From Blasia pusilla (lineage: Eukaryota; Marchantiophyta; Marchantiopsida; Blasiales): a stretch of 64,000 nucleotides of DNA. A program made the translations under genes and the position numbers. The stretch is taken from contig CM114275.1 in the NCBI GenBank assembly GCA_050084515.1, forward strand, positions 18,538,001 to 18,602,000, given 5' to 3'. The stretch's first letter is position 1. Every line of letters begins with the position of its first letter. Of this stretch, positions 24,007 through 34,151 are shown piece after piece. Below the pieces are notes generated by a model. That model searched no databases. It was not told the DNA's origin and was given only the letters and a program-made list of their open reading frames with translations.

Positions 24007-26418
24007 CTGACAAATCTATCTAGCCATCCAGGAAAGTCAATAAATGGAAAAGTCCTGCATAAAATCTAACTTCTACAGCCCAGCATAAGGATAAGCCCTC
24101 AAAACAAGACTATCAGTGAGCCATAAATCAGAACGCACATGTGCACAGAAGCCCACATTGTCAAGGTGCTCCCTGCACCAAAAAACAATGAAAGACTTGA
24201 CATACTTAAAGCCCAGTTGGAAGACATGACAGTTGAATGTACTAGGCGTGCAACATTTTCAGAGCTACAGATAGTGATCACCAGAGCAGTGGAAGTGGTA
24301 GGCTTTGACAAGAAAAGGTTTGGATGTTTCTGGTGGCACATTGGTCACCTCCAAAATGAGAGGATTTTGGGAAGACTGGAAAGCACCAAAACACTTGTGA
24401 AAATATATAATGAGATTCGATCACCTCTAGGGAAGCCCCAACTTGCACAGGGGTCCGTTGAACGCATGGTGTGGGAGCCATTGCGTGGAATCCTGCAGTT
24501 GGACTCAAGTGTGCCTTTGGAACAAAACCAAGTGCAGAAAACTGGACCTGCCTTGCATTTCCTGGGACTTTTGAATAGTCATTGGTTTCAATATGGACAA
24601 CCAGACATGATATCGTAGTCTGACTGGTATGTCTACTGGCACCAGCTAAAGACGCGGATGGGAGCATACTCAGAGTGTCCCTTCGTGAGAGAATTCTTCC
24701 ACCTCCATGAGCCTGCACTTCAACAATCCAACTTGATTCAGCCAAAGCAAATTATGCCTCAACACACACAGTCAATCGAGGCCTGCGTCAGTGTGCACAA
24801 GAACGCTAGTAGTCTACGTAAGTGAGACATTTATACAAAGCTCACAACAAAGTTCAGCTGGGCAAAAGCTCGGAGTAACTGCTGGTTGCACCTGCCAAGA
24901 GTAATGAGCTAGTTTTACGGCCGGCCCTCAAAGAAGCTCAGGTATGCCAAGTGAATATAGGCTAGGTTGATGTCGTGATCCATGTCAGCCTGAAGTACCA
25001 CCATTAATATTTTCGGAAGCACCAGGAATGAGATTTGGAAAAGACCAACAAGAGTAAGGTCTGCGCGTGAGATATACTCCTACTTCGACATCCACTGGAA
25101 AGCAATCCGGACTCTTTCGAGCAAAGTGCAGTTGAGTGGACCATTCCAGGAGAAGTAACGGAACTGTAGATCCATATGGGCACGACACTTTTGTATCGAA
25201 AGTACTTGATGTGCGTAAGGGATGTGGGTGCACTGAGAGCCTGAGGCAAGTAGCCTTCCTTCCCCTCCAGAGCCATGTTTGAGACGAATCACTGTGTAGT
25301 CATCTGCTTAAATTTGAACAGAGACTTCGTGAGAACTGAGGTCCTGGCTGTGATACACGACGGCAACTAACGTTGCTCTTGTCAAGGAACTTAAAAATAA
25401 CCAGACGCAAGGTTGATGAAAAGGTTAGAGATCGAAGAGCTGTGGTCAATAATTTTTACGTAAGACAGAACTGTAGAAGCTTCCGGAACTCTACAGATTC
25501 ATCAAAATTGGAAGAAATCATTCATGTGACACTTTCAAATACCGCAACAGCATTTCCGACAGTTGGCAAGTATGCCCCTTCAATTTTAGTGATTTCGGCA
25601 GACATTGGACATATTTTGTCATTGTCATTCTGGATTGTTCCATTAGGTCTTCCCAGATGACAGGCAGGGTCCATAACCGTACGTAGAGATGAGAATCCTA
25701 CGTCCAGACAGACAGGGTGACCAGTCCGGCGGGGAGTCTAAACAGAAATCCACAATTTCATGAGGGCACCTTGATTCATTTGCATCCTACACATGATCTC
25801 CAGATAGCTTATAATCGAAGCACAATTTTCGCAGCAAGAACTGCAGTGTGGATCGTAAAAGCGGTACGAGCTAGAAATTCAAACAAGCGCTCCAGTGCCT
25901 TTCAGTTTTTAGCTCTTCAAACAGACTCGCCAGCGTGTAGGGTACCTGAGCAGCTGTTCGCAATGCCCTCACCAACATCTTTAGGAGAGAGGCGGCGATT
26001 TCCGCGTGCAGGACCTCCTCAGAAGTCACTCGTCGATGCCTCAAGTTAAATGTCAGCGCTAGTTGATTGACAACACTCACGCAGGTACCTCCCATACTCG
26101 TCCAGCCCAGGCCACCCCACCGGACCTACGACTGCGAGTTCTTCCATAGCTACCCCAGGCTCGTTCGGTTCGGGTTTGGTATGGAGGTCTGGTTCGGCCA
26201 AAGGAAGTCCTCCCACAAACATATAATTAGCTTCGGAGTGAGGCCCACTGGGATCGGGTTTGGTGTCGAGATAAGGTTATGTGTTTTTCTTTTGAAAGAG
26301 ATTAATATATTAGTACTAGTTAGAACCGACGAGCGAAGTTATTAATCAGAGACCGTGCGATGACAAAAGTTGTCAATATTTTCAGACACTCTTAGGAGTC
26401 CCATGCTGCCGGCGGTAA
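24007..26418. other. Probable 5' part and promoter of the FAM185A-like gene
   Basis: No confident exon could be placed. Minus-strand open stretches at 24,278-24,745 (starting AESSWIVEVQAHGGG, which loosely fits the family's N-terminal W-V-V pattern) and at 25,871-26,095 (containing MLVRALRTAAQVPYTLAS, which could be an organelle presequence) are candidates for first exons. Neither is demonstrable. Nothing else is recognised. Confidence 0.3.
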
Positions 26419-26450
26419 TCTATACTATTATGGGAGAGCGCGTTCTCAAA
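26419..26450 (+). other. Helitron 5' terminus (copy 1)
   Basis: The sequence starts TCTATACTATTATGGGAGAG, followed by CGCGTTCTC, after host A. It matches copy 2 at 59,586 apart from single substitutions, which fixes the element boundary because similarity stops there. Confidence 0.85.
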
Positions 26451-26639
26451 AGTGCAACCAACCAGCCTTCTGCCTCGTGGACTTTTCGCCAAATGAGGGA
26501 TCGACAAATTGGATTATGATGCATGTTTTCTCATTAGCCGTTGGATGGTGCATTTTAGGGTTTAGGGTTATCCGCCGCTTGAGGCTTTTTATGCCAGTTG
26601 TCAAATTTTCCTCCTTGGAGAGTTAAGATCTTCGGGAGA

Positions 26640-28030
26640 AGAGACATCCGTTGATTTTATGCGAGTTTTCAAATTTTCGTCCTTAAAACAGTTAAGATCT
26701 TCGGGAGAAGGGACGTCCGTTGATTTAAATGACCTCTCACTTAGTGAAAAGTCGGCGAGAGGGATCAAGACAATACGTTCAAGTTTCAAACCTACAAGGG
26801 GCATTGTATTTATTGCTGCACAGAGATTAAAAATCCCCACTGTGCTCTCGACAATCAGGTGACAATTTATTTGCTTTATTTTCACGAACCGTTGAGGCGT
26901 GCATTTTGAGGTAGTAGACTATTACAAGTGATGCAATAGATTCCGAACTCCACCTCTAGCAATACACACGATAACATTCTAATGTTTGTATGCTCCCTAC
27001 AATCCAGGTGGTGCTGTCTGATTTAGATTCATCAGCTTCAACTGTGAGCCCATCTACAGCTCTGACTTCGGCTGCAGCTCTAGCGGCTCCCGAGCACGGT
27101 TACTACTCGACTCAGCTCCAGCTGTGTCTCCCGCTCCTCCTCCGGCTGCAGCTCTAGCGTCTCCCGAGCACGGTTACTACTCGACTCAACTCCAGCTCTG
27201 TCTCCCGCTCCACCTCCGATCGGAGCTCCAACGACTCCCTAGCACGATCTCTACTCGGCTCGGGTCCAGCGGCTCCTGAGCACGGCTCTCAGACGTGCGG
27301 CCATTTTGGACAGAGGTGCAAAACGATCCAGGTGGTGCTAGATCGTTTAGATTCATCAGCTTCAACTGTGAGCCCATCTACAGCTCTAACTTCGGCTGCA
27401 GCTCTAGCGGCTCCCGAGCACGGTTACTACTCGACTCAGCTCCAGCACGATCTCTACTTGGCTCGGGTCCAACGGCTCCTGAGCATGGCTCTCAGACCTG
27501 CGGCCATTTTGGACAGAGGTGCAAAACGAAATACATCCAACCAAACATGGCAACCAGAGTCACAGCCAGAGTCGCAAGTCAACACAAGGGAAGGGGAAGA
27601 GTGTGTCTAAGGCAACTGCATCCAAAAAGCATTATGGTGTAAAGTCACCTGATGTTGAACCATTGGAAAGCTCCAAGTGGTCCCCCATATCTGGAGAAGA
27701 AGTAATGCGTTTGAGTAAGTGGAAAAAGTCTTACTTTCCAAGCAATCCTTGGGGAGAGAGACTCACTCCCGAACATGCTCCAGGCTTCGAAGGTGGGGTG
27801 AAGGATTCCCTTCCTGCTGGATCACACCCTGCGTTGTCAGACAAGGGGTATCATCCCAAACCAATTGAAGGTTTGGGAAACGATGTTTTTTATTGAAGTC
27901 CAGGGGACGCCCCCATATCGACTTAGAAGGACCAATAACGAGAGGGTCAACACGAACGAGAGGGGATCTGCAAAGAAACGGAAGAGAACTCCGAACCTCA
28001 ATGTAAAACAACAGCATTCATAGTCTCATA
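26640..28030 (+). pseudogene. Helitron passenger reading frame, copy 1 (broken)
   Basis: A stretch of coding character is shared with 59,800-61,100 in copy 2. The first part (26,659-26,862) ends VLSTIR at a GT donor. An STSP/Ala-rich segment beginning VVLSDLDSSASTVSPST follows an AG acceptor near 27,008. A basic and Trp/Pro-containing part (27,547-28,020) has SPDVEPLESSKWSPISGEE and later a GSAKKRKRTPNLN segment. In this copy an extra T near 27,892 shifts the frame after GNDVF, while the site broken in copy 2 is intact. I recognise no domain. It could be a captured host gene fragment or a Helitron-specific gene. Confidence 0.55.
27040..27500 (+). repeat. Imperfect tandem repeats of a C/T-rich coding block
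   Basis: A unit with CTCTAGCGGCTCCCGAGCACGG, then TACTACTCGACTCA and CTCCAGCT, recurs several times. The larger block CCAGGTGGTGCT...AGATTCATCAGCTTCAACTG occurs twice (about 27,005 and 27,330). The repeat number differs from that of copy 2 (60,140-60,540). Confidence 0.8.
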
Positions 28031-28504
28031 GGACATCCCCTATTGAGGTAGATAGACCTACTACATGCGTCTCAGAACCACAGGAGATGAACAAGTCACC
28101 TCAGAGAGCACCAACTGGAAAGAGTGTCGTAGTTAATATACATATTTGGAGATGACCTTCGTAGCTAGGAGAGAAAGAGTTTGCAGATGAATCATCTATA
28201 GCAAATGACACATGTAATGCTATCTTTGAGAAGCAAGTGACTTATGGAAGTTGTGGTATCCCATGTATGAATTTCTGTCACAAGACTCTCCCTCCCTAGC
28301 TATCAATACTCAACTCTGGGAGAACGCGGATTATGATGGGGCTGCCTTAGAACTTAGTGCAACCGCCAACCCATGGAGGCGAACCCAGACCTAGGAACTG
28401 TTCCATCAAGTAGACACCTTACTGCATCCAATGAGCAGTGCATCAGAAATGTAGGGAGAAACCGAAACCAACACCAAGATCACTAAGATCACTAAGTCCA
28501 CTAA

Positions 28505-28675
28505 GATAGCTTGGCCTCTTTTGACAACAAGGACAATGCACAGCAGGTGCAAGGAGGCACCAGCAAGCAAATGCGCAACCAAACGCGTCTACATAGCTTC
28601 TGCATGAAGGTAAGAGGTGGCAGAGGGACAAGCAATCAATCAAGGGCGTACCCGTGCCCTTGAGCACGCACTAGT
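28505..28675 (+). mobile_element. Segment ending in a second Helitron-like 3' terminus inside copy 1
   Basis: The interval from about 28,505 is absent from the corresponding place in copy 2 (after about 61,488). It ends CACTAG at 28,674, followed by T, preceded by a 5-bp hairpin (CGTGC/GCACG, 28,653-28,668). This looks like the 3' end of another Helitron, either nested or an alternative terminus. Its 5' end is not defined, because the copy 2 junction is also rearranged. Confidence 0.35.
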
Positions 28676-28779
28676 GTTCAAACTCGCCAACTAAACAAGC
28701 ACGTGCCAAACGATGTGCACGAGACCCTAATCAGCCAGCCAAACAACAAAATTCGGGAACCACCTGGCATTGCCGAGTG

Positions 28780-29300
28780 AGAGCAAACGCTTCCGAGCAA
28801 GTGTTTGTTGCAATGTAGCATAGCCAAGTGAGTGCAGAGCCCGTGAGGCTTAGAGCGAGGTTGAACCATCCACGCAGAAGACCAAAGACGGGAGAACGAA
28901 CCATCCGAGCAAAAGACCAAAGACGGGAGAACCAGCAATGTTGCACAGCCGAGTGATGCACAACCGTGTGAGAGCGGAGTCCTCTAGGAGAAGTGCGGAG
29001 CCCGTGAGGCTTAGAGCAGAAGACCAAAGACGAAACCTGGAATGCTGCACAACCGAGTGACGCACAGCCGTGTGAGAGTGGAGTCTGTGAGGAGAAGTGA
29101 GGCTTAGAGCAAAAGACCAAAGACGAAACCTGGAATGCTGCACAGCCAAGTGACGCACAACCGTGTGAGAGCGGAGTCCGTGAGGCTTAGAGCAGAAGAC
29201 CAAAGACGAAACCTGGAACGCTGTAAAGTGACGCACAGCCGTGTGAGAGCGGAGCCCGTGAGGAGAAGTGCGGAGCCCTTGAGGCTGAGGGCGAGGTTGT
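28780..29300. repeat. Minisatellite of about 90-100-bp modules in Helitron copy 1
   Basis: Modules combining GTGAGGCTTAGAGC, AGAAGACCAAAGACG, AACCTGGAATGCTG, GCACAGCC and GTGTGAGAGCGGAG are repeated about five times with shuffling and small deletions. The same modules appear in altered order at 61,660-62,350 in copy 2. On the minus strand they give long artefactual open frames rich in VFGLL. Confidence 0.85.
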
Positions 29301-29407
29301 GAGGGGCGAGTGGGCGCAACTCGAATGCATCGTCTTGGAAGTGGACGTGAGAGGAAGTGGGAGAACGCGTCCCGTTAGAAGGTGGGAAGGGGGGAAGGAG
29401 GTGGGGG

Positions 29408-29563
29408 CGACCATGTCTCAGACGCTGGCCGTCTGATTTAGGATCGAACGATCCTAATTACGGAAGGGTTAGGGGGGAAGGAGGGAAGGGGGTGGGGGCG
29501 GCCGCGTCTTAGACGCGGTCCGTTTGATCAATAATCTTACGGTCCACAAAAAGTGGACCGTTA
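29408..29563. repeat. G-rich palindromic repeat block (copy 1, about two units)
   Basis: Two units carry GTCTCAGACGCTGGCCGTC (or GTCTTAGACGC), an inverted GATTTAGGATCG/CGATCCTAA element and a tract of G runs (GGGGGGAAGGAGGGAAGGGG). The block ends in a hairpin ACGGTCCAC-AAAAA-GTGGACCGT at about 29,540-29,562. Compare 62,453-62,742. Confidence 0.85.
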
Positions 29564-29951
29564 GGTCTGGGCAACATCAGGAAGTTACTAGAGGCGGCGC
29601 CAACTGCAGTAAGGGTTGGATAAATGGGAGGTTTGGGATAGGTTCAGTTGTAGGTTTGGGATAGGTTCGGTAGGTTTTTTTTCCGATTTTCTCTTCCGGA
29701 TTTCCTTTTTCCTTTTTGCCTCTTCCCACCAATTTTTTTTCATATTTAAAATTTCTTTTAAAATTTTCTCTTAAAATTTTTCTTTTAAAATCTTCCTCTA
29801 AAATTGGTTTATGTCTAGCTTGAAACTTTTTCATTCTCTTTCTCTTTTTTTCTCATTTTTCCAATTTAATTTTCATAATTGTCTTTCTCTACTATTTTAC
29901 ATGAATTTTTTTTTCAATTTTTAATAAGTAGTTATGTGGTGTGTAATGTAG

Positions 29952-31311
29952 ATGGCGAGTGGAGGTGGATTATTATTGAACGTGGAGAGACGGCCGCTAG
30001 GTGTTATCACAAATATACCGATTCTACAACAAAATTCAGGGAGACAAATCGAAGAATTGAAAAACACCTCTCCAATGTAAGCACCTTTCTTTGGGAGAAC
30101 AATGGAAGCAACCTATTTCCATTTCCACAATACGCCTTACATCCCATGTTTTGTATGTATATACTAAAATGATACAATCTTGGAATTTTTGCATAGACTT
30201 CCTATTCCATCAAATCCGACACATTTGCATGACTTCCGAAAATTGATGCGTGTGAACGCACAAAAAAAAAGACGTGCACGTCGCAAGGAAATATTAGCTC
30301 AAAAAGCACCTGTTGAAGATGAATTCCTTCTCGAAACATCTCCAACGTAAGTTTGCAAAATTCACAATCATTTAACATGTCCACATTTCCACCCTTCATA
30401 ATCTTCACTTTTAATTGAAGTTAGTGCATTGCTCTTAAAATTTATGTATTGTTTCAGACTTCCCATTCCTATGGATGTACGTGATTTTTGGAAGGTTCTA
30501 CGCAGTGAGGCCCAAAAATGAAAACGTGCTATTCGTGTTGATAAAATGGAAGCCTTGAAAGAAAAAAAGAGGTGTTATTATCGAGAGTATAGAAAAAGAA
30601 GGAAAGCGCTTCATGGTCAAGTTGAGACTCCGATGGTAGTTCAAAGTATTCTAACTACTCCAAATGAAGAGCTTATGGCCATTGGTAGTCAATCCATGAG
30701 GTACATATCTAACTTTTTACATCTTGCTGAAAATCTTTGATTGTTCATTTTTCATTTGTATGTATTATGTAATATATTGATGTTTTTTCAGGCCTTTTAA
30801 TGAGGATGGAGGAATGGTAGCAGAAAATCAAGAATTTCATCTTCCATCCACATATCGGATACATGCATCACCAAGACGGGAGTTACGTGATAGTACACTC
30901 CATGAAGTTGTGGATAATATATCTACAACAAGGCCAACTACTTATGTGATACGAGAAGTTGAGTTACCTATCACTCTTCCGATTCTGTTTCAACATGAAG
31001 TTGGAGATCGCGTTTTTATTCCACGTATTTCATTGATTGCATCAGATTCTGGTTTGCCATTTGATTTGCGTAGGTTTCAATTTCCTGTTAGGCCGGCTTT
31101 TGCTATGACTATTAATAAGTCGCAAGGTCAAACTTTGCAAAAGGTTGGCATTTACTTGCCTACTCCTGTATTTTCTCATGGTCAATTGTATGTAGCATTA
31201 TCTAGAGTAGGAAAGAGAAGTTCCATCCACATTACCATTGGAAGAGATGAACATTCAAATAAGAAAGATGACTACACACGAAATGTAGTATATAAAGAAA
31301 TATTGAGATGA
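29952..31311 (+). pseudogene. Helitron four-exon gene with PIF1 helicase C-terminal domain (copy 1, one stop)
   Basis: The exons are 29952-30076, 30197-30346, 30458-30700 and 30792-31311, joined at GT/AG sites in consistent phases. The start ATG begins MASGGGGLLLNVERRP. Exons 2-3 are highly basic (for example KKRRARRKE and KEKKRCYYREYRKRRKA). Exon 4 carries the C-terminal PIF1/Helitron helicase signature: GDRVFIPRISLI, then RRFQFPVRPAFAMTINKSQG, then LYVALSRV. Walker A and B domains are missing, so ATPase activity is not expected. Exon 3 has an in-frame TGA at 30519-30521 where copy 2 has CGA (Arg), so this copy is disabled. DNA binding by the basic part is possible but inferred. Confidence 0.75.
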
Positions 31312-31357
31312 AATAAATTTGATAAAATGTATCTTCATTCTATACTACCTTATTTCA

Positions 31358-31385
31358 CCCGTGCATCGCACGGGCACCTTACTAG
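31358..31385 (+). other. Helitron 3' terminus: hairpin plus CTAG
   Basis: CCCGTGC-ATC-GCACGGG forms a perfect 7-bp stem at 31,358-31,374. Eleven nucleotides later the element ends with CTAG, and the host continues with T. This is the classical Helitron 3' termination structure. Confidence 0.92.
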
Positions 31386-33285
31386 TAGGGTTGTATTTTG
31401 TATTCACGAATTTTAGTGAGCTTCCAGCAATTTCGTTATGAACAAACATCCGTAACCCGGGGTCGGGTCTTGACGACCTCGGGTTAATGAATTCGTTCAT
31501 AATTATGCACAAATTGATGCTCGTCGTAAACTCATGTCCTTGCATTTAGGCAGTGCAATTAGTATCTAGGATTTGGGCTTGGCCCGTCACCCCTTTTCTT
31601 GGCCTCGGGTACTTAGAAAGTTCTCTTGAAGCCCGAACATTACCAATAAATTTTGTTATTGAAAATATTTCTTGCTATAATATATTGTGAAAACCTCATC
31701 TTGATGCCATAATTTGATGTGTTAAGCCATCGTGGCTTTTGCAAATCAAAAAACCATCCTTTCTTAAAGTATAGAGCTTCTTTGGTTACACATGGAAGTG
31801 ATGCAAAAAGAAACTCATTTATTAAGACTATTAATTGTGTGCATAGGATGGACTACACACTAGTAAAACTTGAATAAATATCGATCGTAAAATGCGTAGA
31901 GGATAAAGAAGAATTGGAAGAGTTTAAGATTATGTGGCCCCTCCTAAATGATCTTTCCCGGAGATGGGCCCAAAACAGGTTCAATCCTTGGTGTGAGGGG
32001 AGGTATGGTGTGTTACCAAATTGATTTAATTTGGACAAAAAGTGAAGGTTTGCAAGTATTTCTAGCTACTAGAATAGCTTGAGGATGTTCTTTTCTTTCC
32101 ATGTCCAATACTTTGAGCCCGAATATTTTGACCCCTTTTCATTATTCGGATGCAATGCCCATTCCTTCAAGGGAATTTTTTTTGATTTTTAGAAATTAAT
32201 TTCACAAAAATTGAATTTTTTTCCAAAATGACCAAATGTTCAAAAACATGATGGCAAGGAATAGAAAATTTTCCATGATTTTGAAAATTTTTAATTATTT
32301 TGAAAATACATGATAGAAAAAAGGTATAAATCATCTTCAATTATTCCCCTACCGTGCCGGGGCATTTCTTTCCCATATCAAGTGAGTTGAAGAATCTGAA
32401 GAAAGAAACCTCTTTCAAAGATAATGTTTGGAATTTGAAAAATTCATTCGTAGGTTTAAGAAGTGTATTGTTTAATGTCCTTAGTTGGAGAATGGTGAAT
32501 TGAAAAAAACTTCGGCACGAATGATAGCTAGTCATAAATCATAGCTAGTCTATATTGGGCATAGCTAACACATGCCCAATATAGACTAGCTAGCATGCCC
32601 GTGCAAAAATATTTTTATTTTAAAATTTAAAATTTAAAATCTTAAAATATTCATAAACTTTCACTTTTAAATAACATCCAACTCCATTAAGTAATTTTAC
32701 TCTTCCATAGAATTTTGAACAATTCCTTCACCTTTCACTCTTCCCATAAAAATAATATATATCAACTAAATAATAAGTTAATTTTAATCAATAAAATAAT
32801 TTATATTTTGTATTAAAATTCATTTCTTTTCCCAAAATATCAAAATTGATTAAATATGATTATTTTTAAAAATAATCTTATTTTATCTAAAAATTTACAT
32901 AAAATTTATATTTTCTTAAATCCTAGAAGAATAATAACATTCCACTCTTCTAAATAATTCTATTTCTCAATTAAAATTAAAAAAATATCTCGCTATCTTA
33001 AATAATTCCATCCTTGCATAAAATTTAAATAATATATACTCATTGTCTAATAAAATTTATTTTCTTTTCCCATCAAATATGAATTAAAAACTAAAACTCT
33101 ATTATTTTTTCTATTTAAGTAATGTTTTATGTTACTATACGCCTAAATCATCCATTTATAATATAAATTAATTATGTTATTTATTACATAATCAAAATAA
33201 AATATCTTGTTATATAGCTATCTTGTGTTTTTGTTTATGGAAAGTCGCCCATTAAGAAAAGACTTTAGTTAAGTTAAACTCAGCT
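31386..33285. other. AT-rich intergenic DNA
   Basis: No gene is supported. From about 32.6 to 33.2 kb the sequence is very AT-rich with poly-A/T and TAAAAT-type low complexity. A perfect inverted repeat lies at 32,542-32,592. Confidence 0.55.
32542..32592. repeat. Perfect 21-bp inverted repeat
   Basis: The arm TAGCTAGTCTATATTGGGCA (plus T) at 32,542-32,562 is exactly reverse-complemented at 32,572-32,592, with a 9-nt spacer. It could be the core of a foldback element. No target duplication is evident. Confidence 0.9.
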
Positions 33286-33480
33286 CAGTGGAGGAGGTCC
33301 CTTCAAACCCCATCCTCTTAGATCATAGCTCGGAGGAAGATCCGGATGGTTATACCGAGATCGAACCGATTACCGTGGCTGACATCTGACCTATTCTTGC
33401 CGTGGAGCTAGGTTCGAAGGAGAGTCCAGGCTCGTTATTTGAGTCCATTCATCTTCCTTGTATTCAACCTGTGGTCAAGT
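33286..33480 (+). pseudogene. Degenerate coding-like fragment of unknown family
   Basis: One frame reads an acidic, proline-containing peptide including SSEEDPDGYTEIEPITVADI and, after one stop, ILAVELGSKESPGSLFES. The composition looks coding and differs from the AT-rich flank. I recognise no domain. It may be a retroelement or gene remnant. Confidence 0.3.
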
Positions 33481-33979
33481 TAATTTATTTTTTATTGACC
33501 ATGGGTTTAGAATGGATAAAGGGATACGTTTCCATTTCTGACATGCAAGAAACTCCAAGACTAAGTTCAAATTGCTGAAGTCGTCCAAGTTGTCCAACTA
33601 CCTCGAGTTGAACTAACTCGAGGACGAAGAGACGGAGAGGGCTCCCTAGTGCGTTGGCCACTTCGCTGCATGTACCGTACCAGTGGCGGTTGATAGGGCA
33701 GGTGAACTCGTCCATCCGTCTCCACAGCGTATACGATCGGAGAATGCAGGAGGAACGTGCGTGATCGATGCGCTGCTAATTAGCAGTGCTCCGTTGTTGG
33801 CATGTGTTCGGGACTAGGATTCGAGTTCTTCGTTGGTCGCTAGCAGTTGTGAAGGAGTAGGGGGGAACGAAGTGTCGAAATCATGCGCTTTGTAAGAAGG
33901 TTTTCATTTCGCAGTGGAGGCATGTAATGGTGTTTGATGAAAGGTGCCGAGGAGGAAATTGACGTTTTCGGCTGCATTT

Positions 33980-34027
33980 TTGTTGGCAGGCGCCTTTCGC
34001 GACCGTAGTTGCGACGCCTGCCAACAA
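33980..34027. promoter_or_regulatory. 13-bp inverted repeat in the DRC5 5' region
   Basis: TTGTTGGCAGGCG and its exact complement CGCCTGCCAACAA are separated by 22 nt that include a TCGCGA core. It lies about 125 bp upstream of the DRC5 start codon, in the promoter or 5' UTR. No function can be read from sequence alone. Confidence 0.4.
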
Positions 34028-34151
34028 GAAATTGTGGCAGTCTATGATTGTATATGTAGATACGGACACAGCGTCAAGAATTTGACAGCGAAGAAATGTA
34101 GATTTCTGTGAGGAGCCTTCAGAGTATGTACGTCTCGCGAAATGTAGCGAA

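Larger units (their letters stand above)
26419..31385 (+). mobile_element. Helitron copy 1, complete, 4,967 bp
   Basis: The element begins TCTATACTATTATGGGAG immediately after a host A at 26,418. It ends CACCTTACTAG at 31,385, immediately before a host T, giving the A^T insertion site expected for Helitrons. A perfect 7-bp stem with a 3-nt loop lies 11 nt before the end. A second copy starts at 59,586 with nearly the same first 40 bases. The content in order is: an AT-rich 5' part with TTTAGGG-like motifs, a passenger reading frame with tandem C/T-rich repeats, a minisatellite block, a G-rich palindromic repeat, and a four-exon gene ending in the C-terminal part of the PIF1 helicase. No Rep/HUH nuclease and no helicase Walker A region are present, so it is non-autonomous and must have been moved in trans. 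Confidence 0.9.

Noticed and set aside
28678-29414. Several minus-strand frames rich in VFGLL and SLVF
   Set aside because: Artefacts of the minisatellite modules inside the Helitron. The repeat period, not coding constraint, keeps them open.
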